Notes: generated by a model from the sequence alone, not told the origin. Shown: positions 1 through 12,219, numbered from the stretch's first letter. The stretch is DNA of 64,000 nucleotides from Clusia tigrina (GCA_920105625.2 OV050030.1:25390016-25454015), one strand, 5' to 3'. Translations and numbers: made by a program.

Positions 1-150
1 GCGAAGTTCCAAATGCCACTGGAGAAAATCCAAATATGTATATGTTTTCCATTAACCGCATCGAAGTTGATCACTACCTTTCTAAGGCACATACGAGTGG
101 TTCTATTTATAATAGCAAATAATAACAAACATTTTTAAATGAAAATGGCT

Positions 151-1230
151 TTATTGTTTTTCAAAATATTCCCCTTCATGATCAATACACTTGCATTCGT
201 TCAAACCATTTGTCATAGCAGTTTTTCCATTCCTCTTGAGACACCTCCAAAACATGGTTTTTGAACGCTTCAACTGCTTCGCGGCGCTCGTAAATCGTTG
301 ACCACACAGTTTACTTTTGATATTCGGGAACAAAAAGAAGTCATTGGGGGCCAAATCAGGACTGTATAGAGGATGAGTCATCAATTCGGTTTTTTGACTG
401 CTCAAAAATTCACCTGTTTGACGAGATGAGTGAGAGCTCGCATTGTCATGATGGAGAATGATTCGTCTTTGGCGCTTGGTTTTACGAATTTCTCCGCAGA
501 CTTCCGGCATACAAATGGTCGTGTACCACTCAGAATTGACCGTCCTACGTTGCTCAAATGGAACAGTGGCCACATGACCCATTCGGCCGAAGAAACAGGC
601 GGGAATTTGCTTCGCTGTGCTTCTTCCACGAACAACTTTTGTTGGATTTAGCTCGTCTTGGAATACCCACACGGTCGATTGTTTTTTTGCATCCGGCTCA
701 TACTCATATATCTATGATTCGTCACCTGTCACGATTTTATACACGTCTTTTGAAGCACCACGGTCGAACTTTTTAATCATTTCCTTACACCAACTGACAC
801 GAACCTTTTTTTGAGCGATTGTCAAATTATGAGGGATCCAACGCGAACAAATCTTTTTTACAGCCAAATGTCCATGCAATATTGAATGTATGGAAGTGGA
901 ACTAATACCCAAGGTGTTCTCTAGCTCACGATATGCCACATGACGATCTTGCATTATCAGTTCACGCACTGCATCGATGTTTTGTGGCACAACAACCGAT
1001 TTTGGACGACCTTCTCGGAGTTCGTTGGCGACCGAACTACGACCACGATAGAATTCACTATTCCAGCGATATACTGTGGTTTTTGATGGCGCTTTATCGC
1101 CATAGAAAGAACTGAGTTCATCGACACATTCTTGTTGAGATAATCCACGTCGAAAGTTGTGAAAGATAATTCAACGAAGACCTTCTCTTGAAATTTCGCT
1201 TTTTTGGCCAAATTTATTTTCACAACTCAC
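151..1230 (-). pseudogene. mariner transposase, degenerate (copy 1)
   Basis: Tc1/mariner transposase that would cut and paste its own element at TA sites. Read on the minus strand, the frame runs from about 1230 (GTG where ATG is expected) to TAA at 151-153. Seen: a helix-turn-helix part with RWIPHNL, then VTGDES, HHDNASSH and YSPDLAPNDFFLFP. The last two aspartates are 34 residues apart, the mariner D34D spacing, and all three catalytic aspartates survive. Lesions: TGA at 1171-1173, TAG replacing the Trp after VTGDES at 712-714, and a 1-base deletion near 280/281 relative to copy 2 (8759-9693), with the frame apparently restored near 195 before EYFEKQ. I could not find convincing terminal inverted repeats; the shared left edge with copy 2 is near 112. 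Inactive, probably old. Confidence 0.93.
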
Positions 1231-1233
1231 TGT

Positions 1234-1764
1234 AAACAAAACAAATATCACTTGTACATCCACACTTTGTGAGTACGTTTATGCTAAAAGATGTCAAACT
1301 TTATGGTGTTGCCAGATTTTAGCTATTGTATTAGTGTTGCCAGTTCCCTAGTACTACTCAAATCTTCTCAAAATATTCAATCCAACCAAAATAAATTATA
1401 TTGCATGCGATATATTTAAATATGCTACTGAAAGTGTTAAGGTAAAATATCGCATGCCACATTTTATGTTTCCCAGCCCATGTTACAACCCATTCACAGT
1501 ACCTACCACCACTCAAACCACCCCAGCCAACCACTGCCGACGGAATGCATTGGGTGTGAAAAATGTGCAAATATCCTTTTTTATGTGCATTCGGCGTGCG
1601 CTTCTGCATTATTGTGCAATTTATTTGTTATGCAAATGCACCGTGGCAAAGTGTGCAAACTTCGCATTTGCATCCTTTTTGCTGTTTCAATTTTCGTGGC
1701 TATTGTTGTTCGCGCCACTGCCAATACAACAACAAAGCGGAATAAAAATCAAGTCAAATGCATC

Positions 1765-1804
<40 letters not shown>

Positions 1805-3090
1805 GTGTGGTTTTGTTGCCCTACACTACTCCCATATTTGTGAGCTGCATTGTAAAGAGAAGAGCAACAAATACAACACCAACAACAAGGTTCGCAGCAG
1901 TAAATGCAACAAGCTGCAGCACCCAAGTGCAGTGCAGTGCAATTTTTACAGTCGTTCAACAAACGCACTTGTTGGCAACGATTGCGAAAACCCTCCGCCA
2001 CAGAGCGCAACATGCCAGAAATTGCGTAAGGATATTATTATGCAATGCAGAAAGAAAGGACCTTAATTTTTTGCACAAACAGGAGGGTTGTAAATGCGAA
2101 AATTGGCTTTTATGCAAGCGCCGAAGGGTGATTTTTCACACGGCCATTGGTGCAGGCCGGCAGATTGTAAGTACGGGAATTTTGATTTTTTTCAGGGAAG
2201 CGGACAGAAATTCCCTTAATAGTGAAAGAAAAAGGGTGCATGGAGATGGAATGAGTGACAGTTAGGAACGTAGATAAGAAGCGTGGGAACTTTTGGCAAG
2301 TCTCAAGAAACCAGAAGTGATAAGAATAGGGATCTCAAATGGCTAACGTACAATGAATTAGAGCAAAATCAAGCATAATCGATAATTGTAATAGAACACA
2401 CTCTGATTTAAGGACACATACAGGAAGTTCTTCACTTGTTCAACACAGGTGCTTGTTTTCAATTTACCGAAGCATCATTCGACACCTGAATGCAGACTGT
2501 ATGCAGAGAGTTTCCACTTCCATTATTTATTAATTGATATTGTGTTCTTATACGGTTAGAAATGAAAAGGAGCAAATTCTCGCACAATTGCTGAGATTAT
2601 GTCTACTCCAAATCCACGAAATTCCAATCAATACAAAAGCTTTTTCGTTTTTATTTTTCAGGGAAAAAATACACATTTTTCCTTCATTCCATTTCATTAG
2701 ATTTTCATTTATTGTAATTTTTTCCTCTCTATATACACGCGAGTAATTTTCATTACAACTCCCGAATATGGACCCAAATACACACAGATCCATACATATA
2801 CATGTACATAATATTGCTCCTTTCCTTACTCATATAATGGCAATACAAAGACATGCATACACACACATTTACTTGTGTTCATACCAACTAATCCTTAAAA
2901 TCCTCATACCAATTGTAATAAAGAATTCGTGCTTTTTTACTTGAATTGAAATCGTAAACAGGACGTTTTACTCTCGGCGTCATGTTGCGTTGTGTATTTA
3001 TGCCTTACCCCGGCTAGAACGGCTGCTAGTGTTGCCTCCATTCGCTTTGGGGACTTCCAACTTTCTTTTACAATGCGTTCGCGTTACTTC
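1234..3090. other. non-coding stretch with a TG microsatellite
   Basis: No gene recognised. Open frames here cross the TG repeat and show no family motif. It holds (TG)17 at 1767-1800 and two ATGCAAAT octamers in opposite orientation at 1630-1637 and 1666-1673. The DNA is GC-richer around 1450-2150 and AT-rich afterwards. Confidence 0.5.
1767..1800. repeat. (TG)17 microsatellite
   Basis: Uninterrupted TG dinucleotide run. It makes the artefactual VCVC and THTH strings seen in overlapping frames. Confidence 0.98.
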
Positions 3091-3091
3091 A

Positions 3092-3165
3092 ACATCCTAT
3101 CGCATCCCATCGTATCCGAACGCATCCCACCGCATAGCATCGCATCGCTTCTCATCCCTTCGCCA
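3092..3165. repeat. imperfect CGCATCCCAT-like tandem repeat
   Basis: Short pentamer/decamer repeats (CGCAT, CCCAT, CGTATCC, TCGCATCG) with many substitutions. It is a decayed minisatellite next to a GC-rich non-coding island; no gene is apparent. Confidence 0.7.
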
Positions 3166-3418
3166 GTCTTTGCAGCCTCGCTCCAGCACTCCTCCTAACG
3201 TTGATGTGATATTTACATGCAATAAAAATTAACGTTAAAAGGACCAAGTGTGGCAGATGAGAAGATGAATTTTAGCCTCTTGTGATGTTGCTCTAGGCAC
3301 AGTGGAACTGGTTGTCTGAAATTTCGGATGATGTGAGTTAAAGTTTTGCTGTTTCATAAAATATAATCATCGCAGAACATTATTTTGAGGACAAATTGGT
3401 AGATTCTAGGATCGGAAA

Positions 3419-3495
3419 GAGTACACTATTTGAAGTACTCTACGAGAGTACACTATGTGAACTACTCTACGAGAGTACACTATGTGAACTACTCC
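3419..3495. repeat. 27-bp tandem repeat, three copies
   Basis: Units begin at 3419, 3446 and 3473, the third cut short. Each starts GAGTACACTAT and ends near TACTC. In the first unit GAGTAC and GTACTC form a 6-bp inverted pair. The third unit abuts the 5' truncation point of the LINE fragment at 3495-5385. Confidence 0.93.
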
Positions 3496-5385
3496 AAGAG
3501 TTTGAAAATTTCAGCTGATTGGTGCAACAGGATGGGGCTTAAAATAAACCCTATAAAAACTACTGTTGTCTCTTTCACAAGGAAATATAAACTCAAAACT
3601 TAATGAAGAAACTTCTGGTATATCTGAAAAAAAATATCTAGGTATCATACTAGATAAAAAACTATTATGGAGGTCTCACATCAATGGGACAATCAGTAAA
3701 GCGAAAAGATCTGTCATGATATGCAGATCAAACGCGGGGAAAAATTGGGGATGCAAACCCAAGATCCTGCGATGGATGTACATCGTGATAGTATGATCAC
3801 TTATGGAGCAGTTCTGTGGGCTAAGAAAGCAAGACAACTAAACTTTGCGGAAGCACTAATAAGGTGCAAAGGTCTGCTGGCGTCTGTATAACTGGGGCTA
3901 TGAGAACCTGTCTTACAGCCGCCCTGAACGTCATACTGGAACCCCTGTATAGAATGACGAAGGCAGTAAACGCTACTGAAAGTCTCATCGGGAGTCGGAT
4001 GGTCGAAACATTATCAAAGGCCATTCCAGACATCTGTACCCATCTCCACTATCTTTTTAATAAAACCTTAATTTAACCATCGATATAAGGGGAATATTGA
4101 TAAACCTTATCGCTATTGTGTGTTCCATGTTCCAGATGCTTCAGATGTTATGTTAGCAGCCCATATCTTGACAAGTCGCATTCTGCGGACACAAGGGAAG
4201 TCCCAGAGACCGTGCACAGAATGCTTCCTGGGCGCATAACCTTCTAATATCCATGTAGGAAATTCCCAGCTTTTTGCGATGCGAGTACTTGTGACTCGGT
4301 TATCCGGTTAGAATTGGGAGGTCTTCTTTATTTAACATAAAGAAGACATTACTGTATAATGACTGGGATCAAAGGACTTTACAAACACCCGCTACAGTTT
4401 CACTAAGTTGTTAAAAACAAAGTGGAGCTACAAAAACTGATGGAGAGGTCTCAGCGACACCTAAAGGTTAGATCAGTCCACGATCACCTGATATTCCGAA
4501 GAGTCTCTCACAGAAGAGGGCTCCGGCGCGGTGGTATTCGGACCAAGATACAAATACTATGAATCCCTAGGTAAATATACCAGCATCTTCTAGACAGAAA
4601 TCCACGCTATTGAGAGATGTGCATATTTCAACATTAAAAAAGGTTACCAGACTAAGAAAATTGCCATCTTATCGGACAGCCAAGCGGCCATTAGGGCACT
4701 TACCTCTTATCAGGCAAATTCGAAACTGGCATAGGAGTGCATCAACAAACTTAATGCTCTTGGCTCACGGAACAAAGTTACCATTCTATGGGTTCCAGGA
4801 CATGCATAGAAGGGACCGAGATTGCCGACGAACTTGCAAGGAAGGGGGCTGCAACCCCCTTTATTGGCCCAGAACCCTTCTGTGGTGTAGGCAAGGGCAA
4901 GCTGTTCAACCAGCTTACGATCGATGAGGGACACCATAGGCACAAACACTGGGTTAACACACCAGGCCTAAGGGTATCAAAGAGTCTGCTAGGGACATAC
5001 CACCTAAAAAGATTCGAATCACTCATCATTGATGAGAGGCCCACTGTTAACTGAACTCACATATGGTGAGGATGAGCATCGCCTCGGAAAGCTCCTGCAG
5101 ATTCTATATGGGGAAGAGGAAACGGCTTTGCATGTGCTGACACAATGTCCGGCTCTCATGCACACCCGCAGGAAATACTTGGGTTTCTTCCAAGGCTCTG
5201 CCAATGATTTGAAACCGCTGGAACCAAAACTTGTCATCACGTTTCTCCATAGGATAGGACTCAAAGATGTACTTTGTACCTCTGATGGGGGCACAATAGA
5301 TCGAAAGGTCACGGTGCTTTAAATCCCCTGAACAATAATAATAATAATTATAATAATAATAATAATTATAATAATAATAATAAAG
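3495..5385 (+). mobile_element. RNase H-type non-LTR retrotransposon, 3' half, degenerate, (TAA)n tail
   Basis: Remnant of a LINE polyprotein that copied its RNA into target sites by target-primed reverse transcription. It begins in the C-terminal RT region (ADWCNRMGLKINP, then YLGIILDKKLLW near 3640). It continues through a badly shifted linker into an RNase H domain (AILSDSQAAIRALTS near 4670, ILWVPGH near 4790, IADELARKGA near 4830). A C-terminal cysteine/histidine region follows (ETALHVLTQCPALMHTRRKYLG near 5125). Many stops and frameshifts. The 3' end carries AAT/TAA repeats at 5332-5385. An RNase H domain plus a TAA tail is typical of the I clade; LOA/R1-group relatives are also possible. 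Truncated at the 5' side, so inactive. Confidence 0.88.
5332..5385 (+). repeat. (TAA)n LINE tail microsatellite
   Basis: AATAATAATT-type repeat directly after the coding remnant, in the position of a LINE 3' tail. TAA tails mark I-type elements; the two SINE copies at 21032 and 23906 end in the same kind of repeat. Confidence 0.9.
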
Positions 5386-7599
5386 GATCTTTCTTTCCAT
5401 ATTGGCAGCGAAACTGCCTTTATTTTCCGAATGGGTTGGAAGTGACCCAGGATAATTCGGTGTTTTTCCCACCTATAGTATTGGTACCATTCCCAGCTAT
5501 AGAATTGGTACCATTCAAGTGAAAATCTTAATTTTATGTGATATCAACTTCGCTCTACAGTTCTTCGAACACTTCAATTTATCGTATCTCGTATATCATG
5601 ATTCGATTTCCTTCGAATGAAAAGCTGTTTGTCTTAACCAGTGGCTTCAAAAGAGATATTCTGTTATTACTATTGTTTGCCTAGAAACCACATCCTTGTA
5701 TCTGAATTATTCTTGCGTTGCACAAACTGAGTTGGCTCTTGAATATTTTCCATAGCTATTCGTCCCACTGTGCCGTCACTCAAACGCAATTCGAATTGAA
5801 AACAAAAGGAAAAAATTGAAAATCCTTCACCTTCGTTTATACAAATGACTCCCCGAGCGACCACGGTCATATATACAACAACAACAACAACAATAACTAA
5901 AAATATACTACACCCACAGCAAGAACGGAACGTGGCATGTAGAAATGGAAAACTTGGAAGGCAAAGAAAAAAAAGTACTCGTAAAGCAGGAAAATGTTGT
6001 ATACGAGTGAAGAAAAATCATTTGCATGTGGATTTGCAGGGGATGATTATTAAATGGGTGGCATGTTTCCACTACACACTCCACTCCACACAAGGACTAA
6101 GGATGCGGAAGCGGATGTGAACACCGCGCGTCCATCTCGGCAACGCAGTGGAGCTGAAATAGACGGTGGCCGGAGCAGTGGCGGTGGCATGAGAGGGCAC
6201 CTTATTGGTGTGACAAGCGTAAGGAAGTCTTGGGTAGGCTGGGTGGCAGGGGCAGACTTGGAAAAAAATAAAGAAATAACAAAAAAAATCCGGCCGCACA
6301 CATACACACGACGCACTGAATTATGCAAAAGAATTGTGATTTTGTGGAGTGGCGGCGGCGGAGAGTGCGGCCATATTAAAAAGTTTTGCTCTGGTGTCGG
6401 TTATGAAGAAGGCAGCAGCGCAATTGCAAAGACCGACCAGAGGACGCACAACATGTCCGTGTTTGGACTGCATTATTTAATTCAAAATCTTTCTCTTTTT
6501 TTGTTGTTGGTTGGTGTTATTCACTCCCTTTTCCCCACGGCAGACCGAAACTGTGCCGCACTTGCTGCCATCCCCGGTGGGCCTGGCGCAAGGAATGACA
6601 CAAAACGCACAAATTTTTTTGGTGTTTTTCAATGTTTTTCTTCCGTTCGACTGGAGTACGAAGTGTTCCACCGGCGGCCGTTTGCTGCCGTTGTTGTGCC
6701 TCGTGTAGGGAGAATTTTTCTTTTCTAAATCCTGTGGATTAAAATGAAGTAGCAGTGTGTGAGCGGTCGCACCGTTTGTGGAGCGAGTGAATGAAGCAAG
6801 CAGCACTCGCTTTGTACTTGCAGTCGGCGCAGTTTTAAAGCAAGTTGTCAGAAACTGTCACTGCAGACAATCAGTCCTCCGTAGGGTATGGCTTGGAAAC
6901 TTTTAATATATGCAAAAGTGTTTTGAGCTGCAGACTGGACGCGGTCTGAAGATGGGAGCAGCAAAAAATAAAGTATTTGGAATGATTTCTGTCTACTTTA
7001 ATTATGTGCAGCTAAAAATATGTAAAAAAAATAGCAACATAAAGACACATCCTTAAGGACACTTGTCCACCTCTGAGACCACAATCTGTAAAATTTTCCT
7101 AGCACTTGCCAGGCAAGACGAGTATGTTTAGTTTCATTCACGAAATGCGGTATACAACTGTGCATATTAAATTGTCTCGCGTGTCGAACAGATCACCAAA
7201 AATGACTCTATTAAATATTAAGTACGATTTGAGGCTTACATAATTTGTGTATATATTCAGGATTAAATTTTAACAGAACGTATTCGTTATTGGCCCGTCG
7301 CCAGTCAAGCCATTCCTTCCCAATCCTGGATTTAACTTAAAGTTGCTTTGAAGAAATTTATTGGAAAATTTCTCAAACTAAACCGCAATTGGCTCTTAAA
7401 TAAAAACACGTGCAATCCTACACAAAGAACAATTCCACTACGTATCCTAGACCCTGAAGATATGCTCTGTCTGCTTTACAAATTGGCACAAGCCTGTATT
7501 TTGCTGATATTACTCCTTGTATACTGAATAAGGAAGTGGAGCCCCTATTCTGCATTTTTTCGACCAAGTGAAAAAATCGGAACTTTATTTGTGGACTAT
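5386..7599. other. non-coding stretch, no gene recognised
   Basis: The DNA is GC-richer between about 6050 and 6850. The longest frame there (plus strand, 6054-6728) has no recognisable domain or codon pattern, and a similarly long frame lies antisense. 5875-5895 is a short ACA repeat. 7280-7600 may contain decayed upstream Jockey-type sequence, but I cannot align it convincingly. Confidence 0.4.
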
Positions 7600-8727
7600 C
7601 CGGCGGACTATTTTAAAAGCAGGTATTGGGCGCCATGGCTCAGCTATTATAATCAAAAATACAATTAAACACGAAGTAAATGAGCCTTATCAGAAATAAT
7701 ATTTGCAAGCTTCTAATGTAACAATTTACGATGGCAATGGTAGATTGATTATCTCAGCTGTATACTGTCCCCGAAGATATGTAGTAAAAAAAGGCCTATT
7801 CGAACATTATTCTAAATTCTTAAGCACAAGATTCCTTTCAGAAGGTGACTATGATTTGAAATATCCTTAATGGGGCTCGAAAATCTATAACCCTAAAGGA
7901 AAAGAACTGTTTAAGAATGTCGATGATTTGAGGCTTATACCACTCTGAACAGTAAAACCTACATTATGGCCATCGGACCCAACTAAAATGCTGGATTTGT
8001 TTGACTTTTGTTTAATAAAACGTGTAACAAAGATTCATATAAAATTTGAAGACAACTATGATCTTTCATTTGACCGTTCTCCGATTCTCATAACTCTTAG
8101 CACGGGCATAATACACATATGGAGCAACCTTATATACATAATGCTAACACCAACTGCGGTTTGTACAGGTCAGAAATTTCAGGAAATCTGGTGCTAAAGC
8201 GGGCGTTGACCACAAAAGAAGAAATTAATAAATATATATATAATAATATTTTAATAATAATAAAGAATAAGCAAGAAGATGGATCTGAAAAGGACACACT
8301 GCAAGAAGGAAGACCAATAGACCACTGTCACCCGACGTACAGGAACTGCATTTAAAAAAACGTAAACTAAGGGCAATCTGAGAAAATACTAGAAATCCTA
8401 ATGATACAAAAGAGCTCAACAAAGCGGCAAAAAAAACTAAAAGATATGCTCCAAGATCAGGAAAATCTAAAATTTGAAACATCTCAAATGCATCTCACCG
8501 TCAGACCCCAGACATCATAGTCTGTAGAGGGCAGCTAAAAATGTTGACAGAAAATATATGGTCACGAACAGATAAGGAAAGGCTGAATCTAGCCAAAGTG
8601 TTCGAACCATTTAGCAATGTGCAGACGAGGAAGAAGACTTCGAAATGAGTAAGTATCTGGATTCAGCTTTTCAAATGTATTTAACAATTTCTTCTTTTTC
8701 TGCTGATGAGATATCGGGAATAGGAAA
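7600..8727 (+). mobile_element. Jockey-like non-LTR element, endonuclease to RT linker, degenerate
   Basis: Translated piecewise on the plus strand, it matches the AP endonuclease of the Jockey clade: SAIIIKNTIKHEV near 7640, then IYDGNGRLIISAVYCPPR near 7720, then DLLDF-like residues near 7990. The linker to RT follows (LSPDVQELHLKKRKLRA near 8330, RQTPDIIV near 8500, LAKVFEPFSN near 8600, YLDSAFQMYLTI near 8655). The frame breaks several times. It stops at about 8727 where the second mariner starts, and it resumes at 9698 with RT residues. The family nicks DNA and primes reverse transcription at the nick; this copy cannot do so. Confidence 0.82.
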
Positions 8728-9693
8728 TAGTAACGAACATTTTTAAATGAAAATGGCTTTATTGTTTTTCAAAATATTCCCCTAGATGATCAATACACTT
8801 TTGCATTCGTTCAAACCATAGCAGTTTTTCCCTTCCTCTTGAGACACCTCCAAAACGTGGTTTTTGAACGCTTCTACTGCTTCTGCGGCGTTCATAAATC
8901 GTTGACCACGCAGTTTACCTTTGATATTCGGGAACAAGAAGAAGTTATTGGGTGCTAAATCAGGACTGTACGGAGGATGAGTCATCAATTCGATGTCTTG
9001 AGTGCTCAAAAGCTCACCTGCTTGACCAGATGAATGAGAGCTCGCATGGTGGAGAATGATTCGTCTTTGGCGGTTGGTTTTGCGAATTTCTCCGCAGACT
9101 TCCGGCATACAAATGGTCGTGTACCACTCAGAATTGACCGTCCTACGTTGCTCAAGTGGAACAGTGGCCACATGACCCATTCGGCCGAAGAAACAGGCGA
9201 CCATTTGCTTCGCTGTGCTTCTTCCACGAACAACTTTTGTTGGATTTAGTTCGTCTGGGAATACCCACACGGTCGATTGTTGTTTTGCTTCCGGTTCAAA
9301 CGCATATATCCATGATTCGTCACCTGTCACGATTTTATACACGTCTTTTGAAGCACCACGGTCGAACTTTTTAATCATTTCCTTACACCAATTGACACGA
9401 GCCTTTTTTTGAGCGACTGTCAAACTATGTGGGATCCAACGCAAACAAATCTTTTTTACCGCCAAATGTTCATGCAATATTGAATGTATGGAAGTGGAAG
9501 TAATTCCCAAGGTATCCTCTATCTCACGATATGTCACATGACGATCTTGCATTATCAGTTCACACACTGCACGATATTTTGTGGCACAACAACCGATTTT
9601 GGACGACCTTCACGGAGTTCGTCGGCGACCGAACTACGACCACGATTGACTTCACTATACCACCGATTACTGTGGGTTTTGATGGTGCTTTAT
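8728..9693 (-). mobile_element. mariner element copy 2, nested in the Jockey-like element
   Basis: Homology to copy 1 (151-1230) starts near 8728 and stops abruptly near 9693, before the transposase N-terminus and the outer inverted repeat. The flanking Jockey-like coding sequence is collinear on the two sides: SADEIS just before, IKKEPGYDLITG just after. The mariner therefore went into that element and lost its right end later. Confidence 0.88.
8759..9693 (-). pseudogene. mariner transposase copy 2, catalytic aspartate deleted
   Basis: A long uninterrupted minus-strand frame (8782-9567) covers most of a mariner transposase: QDRHVTYREIEDTLGI, RWIPHSLT, VTGDESWIYAFEPE, VWVFPDELNPTKVV and YSPDLAPNNFFLFP. 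Compared with copy 1, six bases are missing where HHDNASSH is expected, leaving HHASSH. The second catalytic aspartate and its neighbour are gone while the frame is kept. The third motif reads PNN where copy 1 has PND, so that aspartate is also lost. A further 7-base deletion near 8818 shifts the frame before the C-terminus, and the first 40 or so residues are absent. No stop in the core, but catalytically dead. Confidence 0.93.
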
Positions 9694-9697
9694 CCCC

Positions 9698-10005
9698 TCG
9701 TAATCAGCATTAAGAAGGAACCTGGCTATGACCTAATTACTGGCAAATCGTTTAAGGAACTGCCCGATATAGGGCTTAAATATCTCTCATATGTCCCAGT
9801 CTACAGGACGGTAGCACAAGTAATCCTCATATTGAAGCCAGGCAAGCCTGCGGAATTGGCTAAATCATACAGACTAATATGCCCACAACAGGTAAAGTGT
9901 TTGAAAAGATGATACTAAAGAGATTGAAAACAGATGGAGACCTATCACAAGTATTTCCAGATCATCAATTTGGGTTTAGAGAGCTCTCTGATTGTGGAAA
10001 TAAAT
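9698..10005 (+). mobile_element. Jockey-like element, RT N-terminal part (resumes after mariner)
   Basis: Translation gives IKKEPGYDLITGKSFKELPDIG, then VAQVILILKPGKPAELAKSYR, then GKVFEKMILKRLK and FPDHQFGFR in neighbouring frames. These are RT motifs 0-2 of Jockey-type elements. The frame is open from 9484 to 9912 only because it runs through the mariner. Homology ends near 10005, so fingers and catalytic palm are missing. Confidence 0.85.
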
Positions 10006-12097
10006 AAATTTCCTAGATGATTTGCCAACTGAATTCAAATATCATTCTGAACCTGAAAAATGACTCACCTTTGATAGTGTTACCATCAATAACAAATAAG
10101 AGAGTATAAAAAATCACTCATTATTAAATAAAACTCATATTGGCAAAGCCAAAACTTACTTCCTGCATGGGGAGTTTCTAAGAATCTTATTGTGCCCAAC
10201 CTAACAGATCCTTGGAGTAATTATTTTACTCCAGGTATTAATAGGTGTAAGGATATTGCAATAGGTATTCTTAGCTGTGTGTGCATCCGTTGTAATGTAT
10301 TTCTCCATCTTGCAGAAGACAAATTTGCTTATTCCACAGAACTATTCTTGAGTTAGAAACTAATAGCTGATGAAATTGCCGGCTTGAATTTTTTGGAAGA
10401 TTGTCTGATCAATTTTTCTTATATTTTTTGAAAATCCTTTGCTCTTAATTCAGTTGCTATTTCTTTTACTGATCTCGTAATGCCCCTATCAGAGTTCCCA
10501 TGAAGCACATGTAAGCTAGTTTCTCATGAGGATAGTCCTTAATTATTTATAACCGGTTCTTATATCACCAAACAGTATCTCCGAAATAATCTCAGATTTG
10601 ATAAGGTAGGGACATCGAATAGAATAAGTTTTCCGGGGTTGAAGGGTTTGTGTAAACCCTGGTTCCTCTAGCAAAGAGTTTGGTTTAGCATATGTAATGT
10701 AATGGAATGTTACGGGTTGGGCCTTCGCCCTTAGCACTCCGGCAACAGAGATCTATTGTGCCAGCCAACTGAGTGGTTTAGTATATGTACTTCTTAGCTA
10801 CGTACATAGGTCAGTAACCCAACCCCACCTGTATGCGAATTAAATTCTTGCGATAGTTCCGCAACATTGCTCAAGAACACAATTTATGTACAAGATGAAC
10901 TTTAATTGAACAATTACACAAATTCACGTAATAGCTCAGATTAATTGGCGCTCATTCTGCTCGTACACGGCAATGTATTTGATTGTCGATATTGCGAAAA
11001 GACCCCTGCCTACTAATTGAGAAAATGCAATTTTCCAATATTTTAAAAGGTTCTTTATCAAATACAGAACGAAATTAATAATCACTCAATTTGAAAGTAA
11101 TATGGCGCCTAGCGGTCAAACGTACCTACACAACGCTGAACTCTGTCGTCGTCCGTGCCACACGATCACGAAACAAATCAGAGACGTACACTCGTACACT
11201 AGTACACTGCAGTGCCATTGCGAGGGGGCAGCGAAAGGGACACGACTGGCGCGAGTAGTTCACATGCAAAATAGTGTAGAAATAAAAATAAAATAAATCG
11301 CATGCGATAGAAATGAGCATCGAATTCTATTAAAATACGTCTTTGAAGAAAGCCGCCCAACTTCAGCCAAGAGCCAGCGAGAGAACAGTGAACACAGTCG
11401 ACTACTAGCCAAGTACAGTGTCCAGGAAGAGCGAACAACAATCACTGCAAGTTCAATGTTGAGTGCAGGAGGGCATTCGTTGAAATATTTCAATTAACTT
11501 AAAGTGAGCCGCTTACGACCGACTGCGGCAGCCAGCTCGCAGGCTAAGCGCATGTAACGAGTGGGGCGTAGCAGTGTAGTATGTAGAAAAGATATCCGCA
11601 GGATACATAAGACAATAAACAATATTTTGACAAATCGCTGAAAATTGAGTGAGCAAAATATTATTTTCAATTTGGAGAGCAGACCAACGCCGTATAATTG
11701 CAACGTGCCGAGCCGTCTGCGCCAATGCGAGCAGCGATCGAATTCGCAGTGCTCGTGCGGCCCTTGTGGTGCATGGCGCGTTCGAAGGCATGTTTGTAGC
11801 CGCAGGACGCTAATGATTGCAAATTAATAATTTAATATGCAACATGAGCTGAGTGTGTTTCGTTGAAATTACGTTTCCTAAATCATATGAAGATAAATTT
11901 TAGAATAATCGCATTAAAAAATAAAACGAAGGAAAAAACCAACTCTCTCACATACAATAATAAAAGGTGGAACAATTTTGAGTTATGGGAAATTTGTTCT
12001 AATTTTTTTTCTTAGCCTTTAAGGATCGAGGGATTATAAAAATTGATTATATTCCTAATATATGTGAAGTCCTTCCCAATAAATTGTGTGTGTTAAA
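10006..12097. other. non-coding, with a GC-richer island at 11100-11830
   Basis: 10006-11095 is AT-rich with nothing recognisable. 11100-11830 is distinctly richer in GC and CpG, with short CAGT-type strings such as AACAGTGAACACAGTC near 11385. It resembles a 5' UTR or promoter island, but no TATA box, splice site or coding frame confirms this. Confidence 0.35.
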
Positions 12098-12219
12098 GAT
12101 GGAAAAATATGAATAAGGAAGTATGAAATAGAAAGATGCTCGAGTTCAATATATAATATTATAGATGGAAAAATATGAATAAGAAAGCATGAAAAATAAG
12201 GATGCTCGAGTTGAATATA
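12098..12219. repeat. 66-bp direct duplication
   Basis: Two adjacent units, starting at 12098 and 12164. Both start GATGGAAAAATATGAATAAG and both contain GATGCTCGAGTT, with a few substitutions. AT-rich, non-coding. Confidence 0.88.

Noticed and set aside
957..1223. Separate 88-codon gene
   Set aside because: It is an out-of-frame reading of the mariner transposase N-terminus; the true frame is in register with 712-990.
1480..2265. 261-codon plus-strand open frame
   Set aside because: It runs through the (TG)17 repeat, overlaps other open frames on both strands, and shows no domain or codon pattern.
6054..6728. 224-codon plus-strand open frame
   Set aside because: GC-rich non-coding DNA favours chance frames; no recognisable motif, and the antisense strand is also open.
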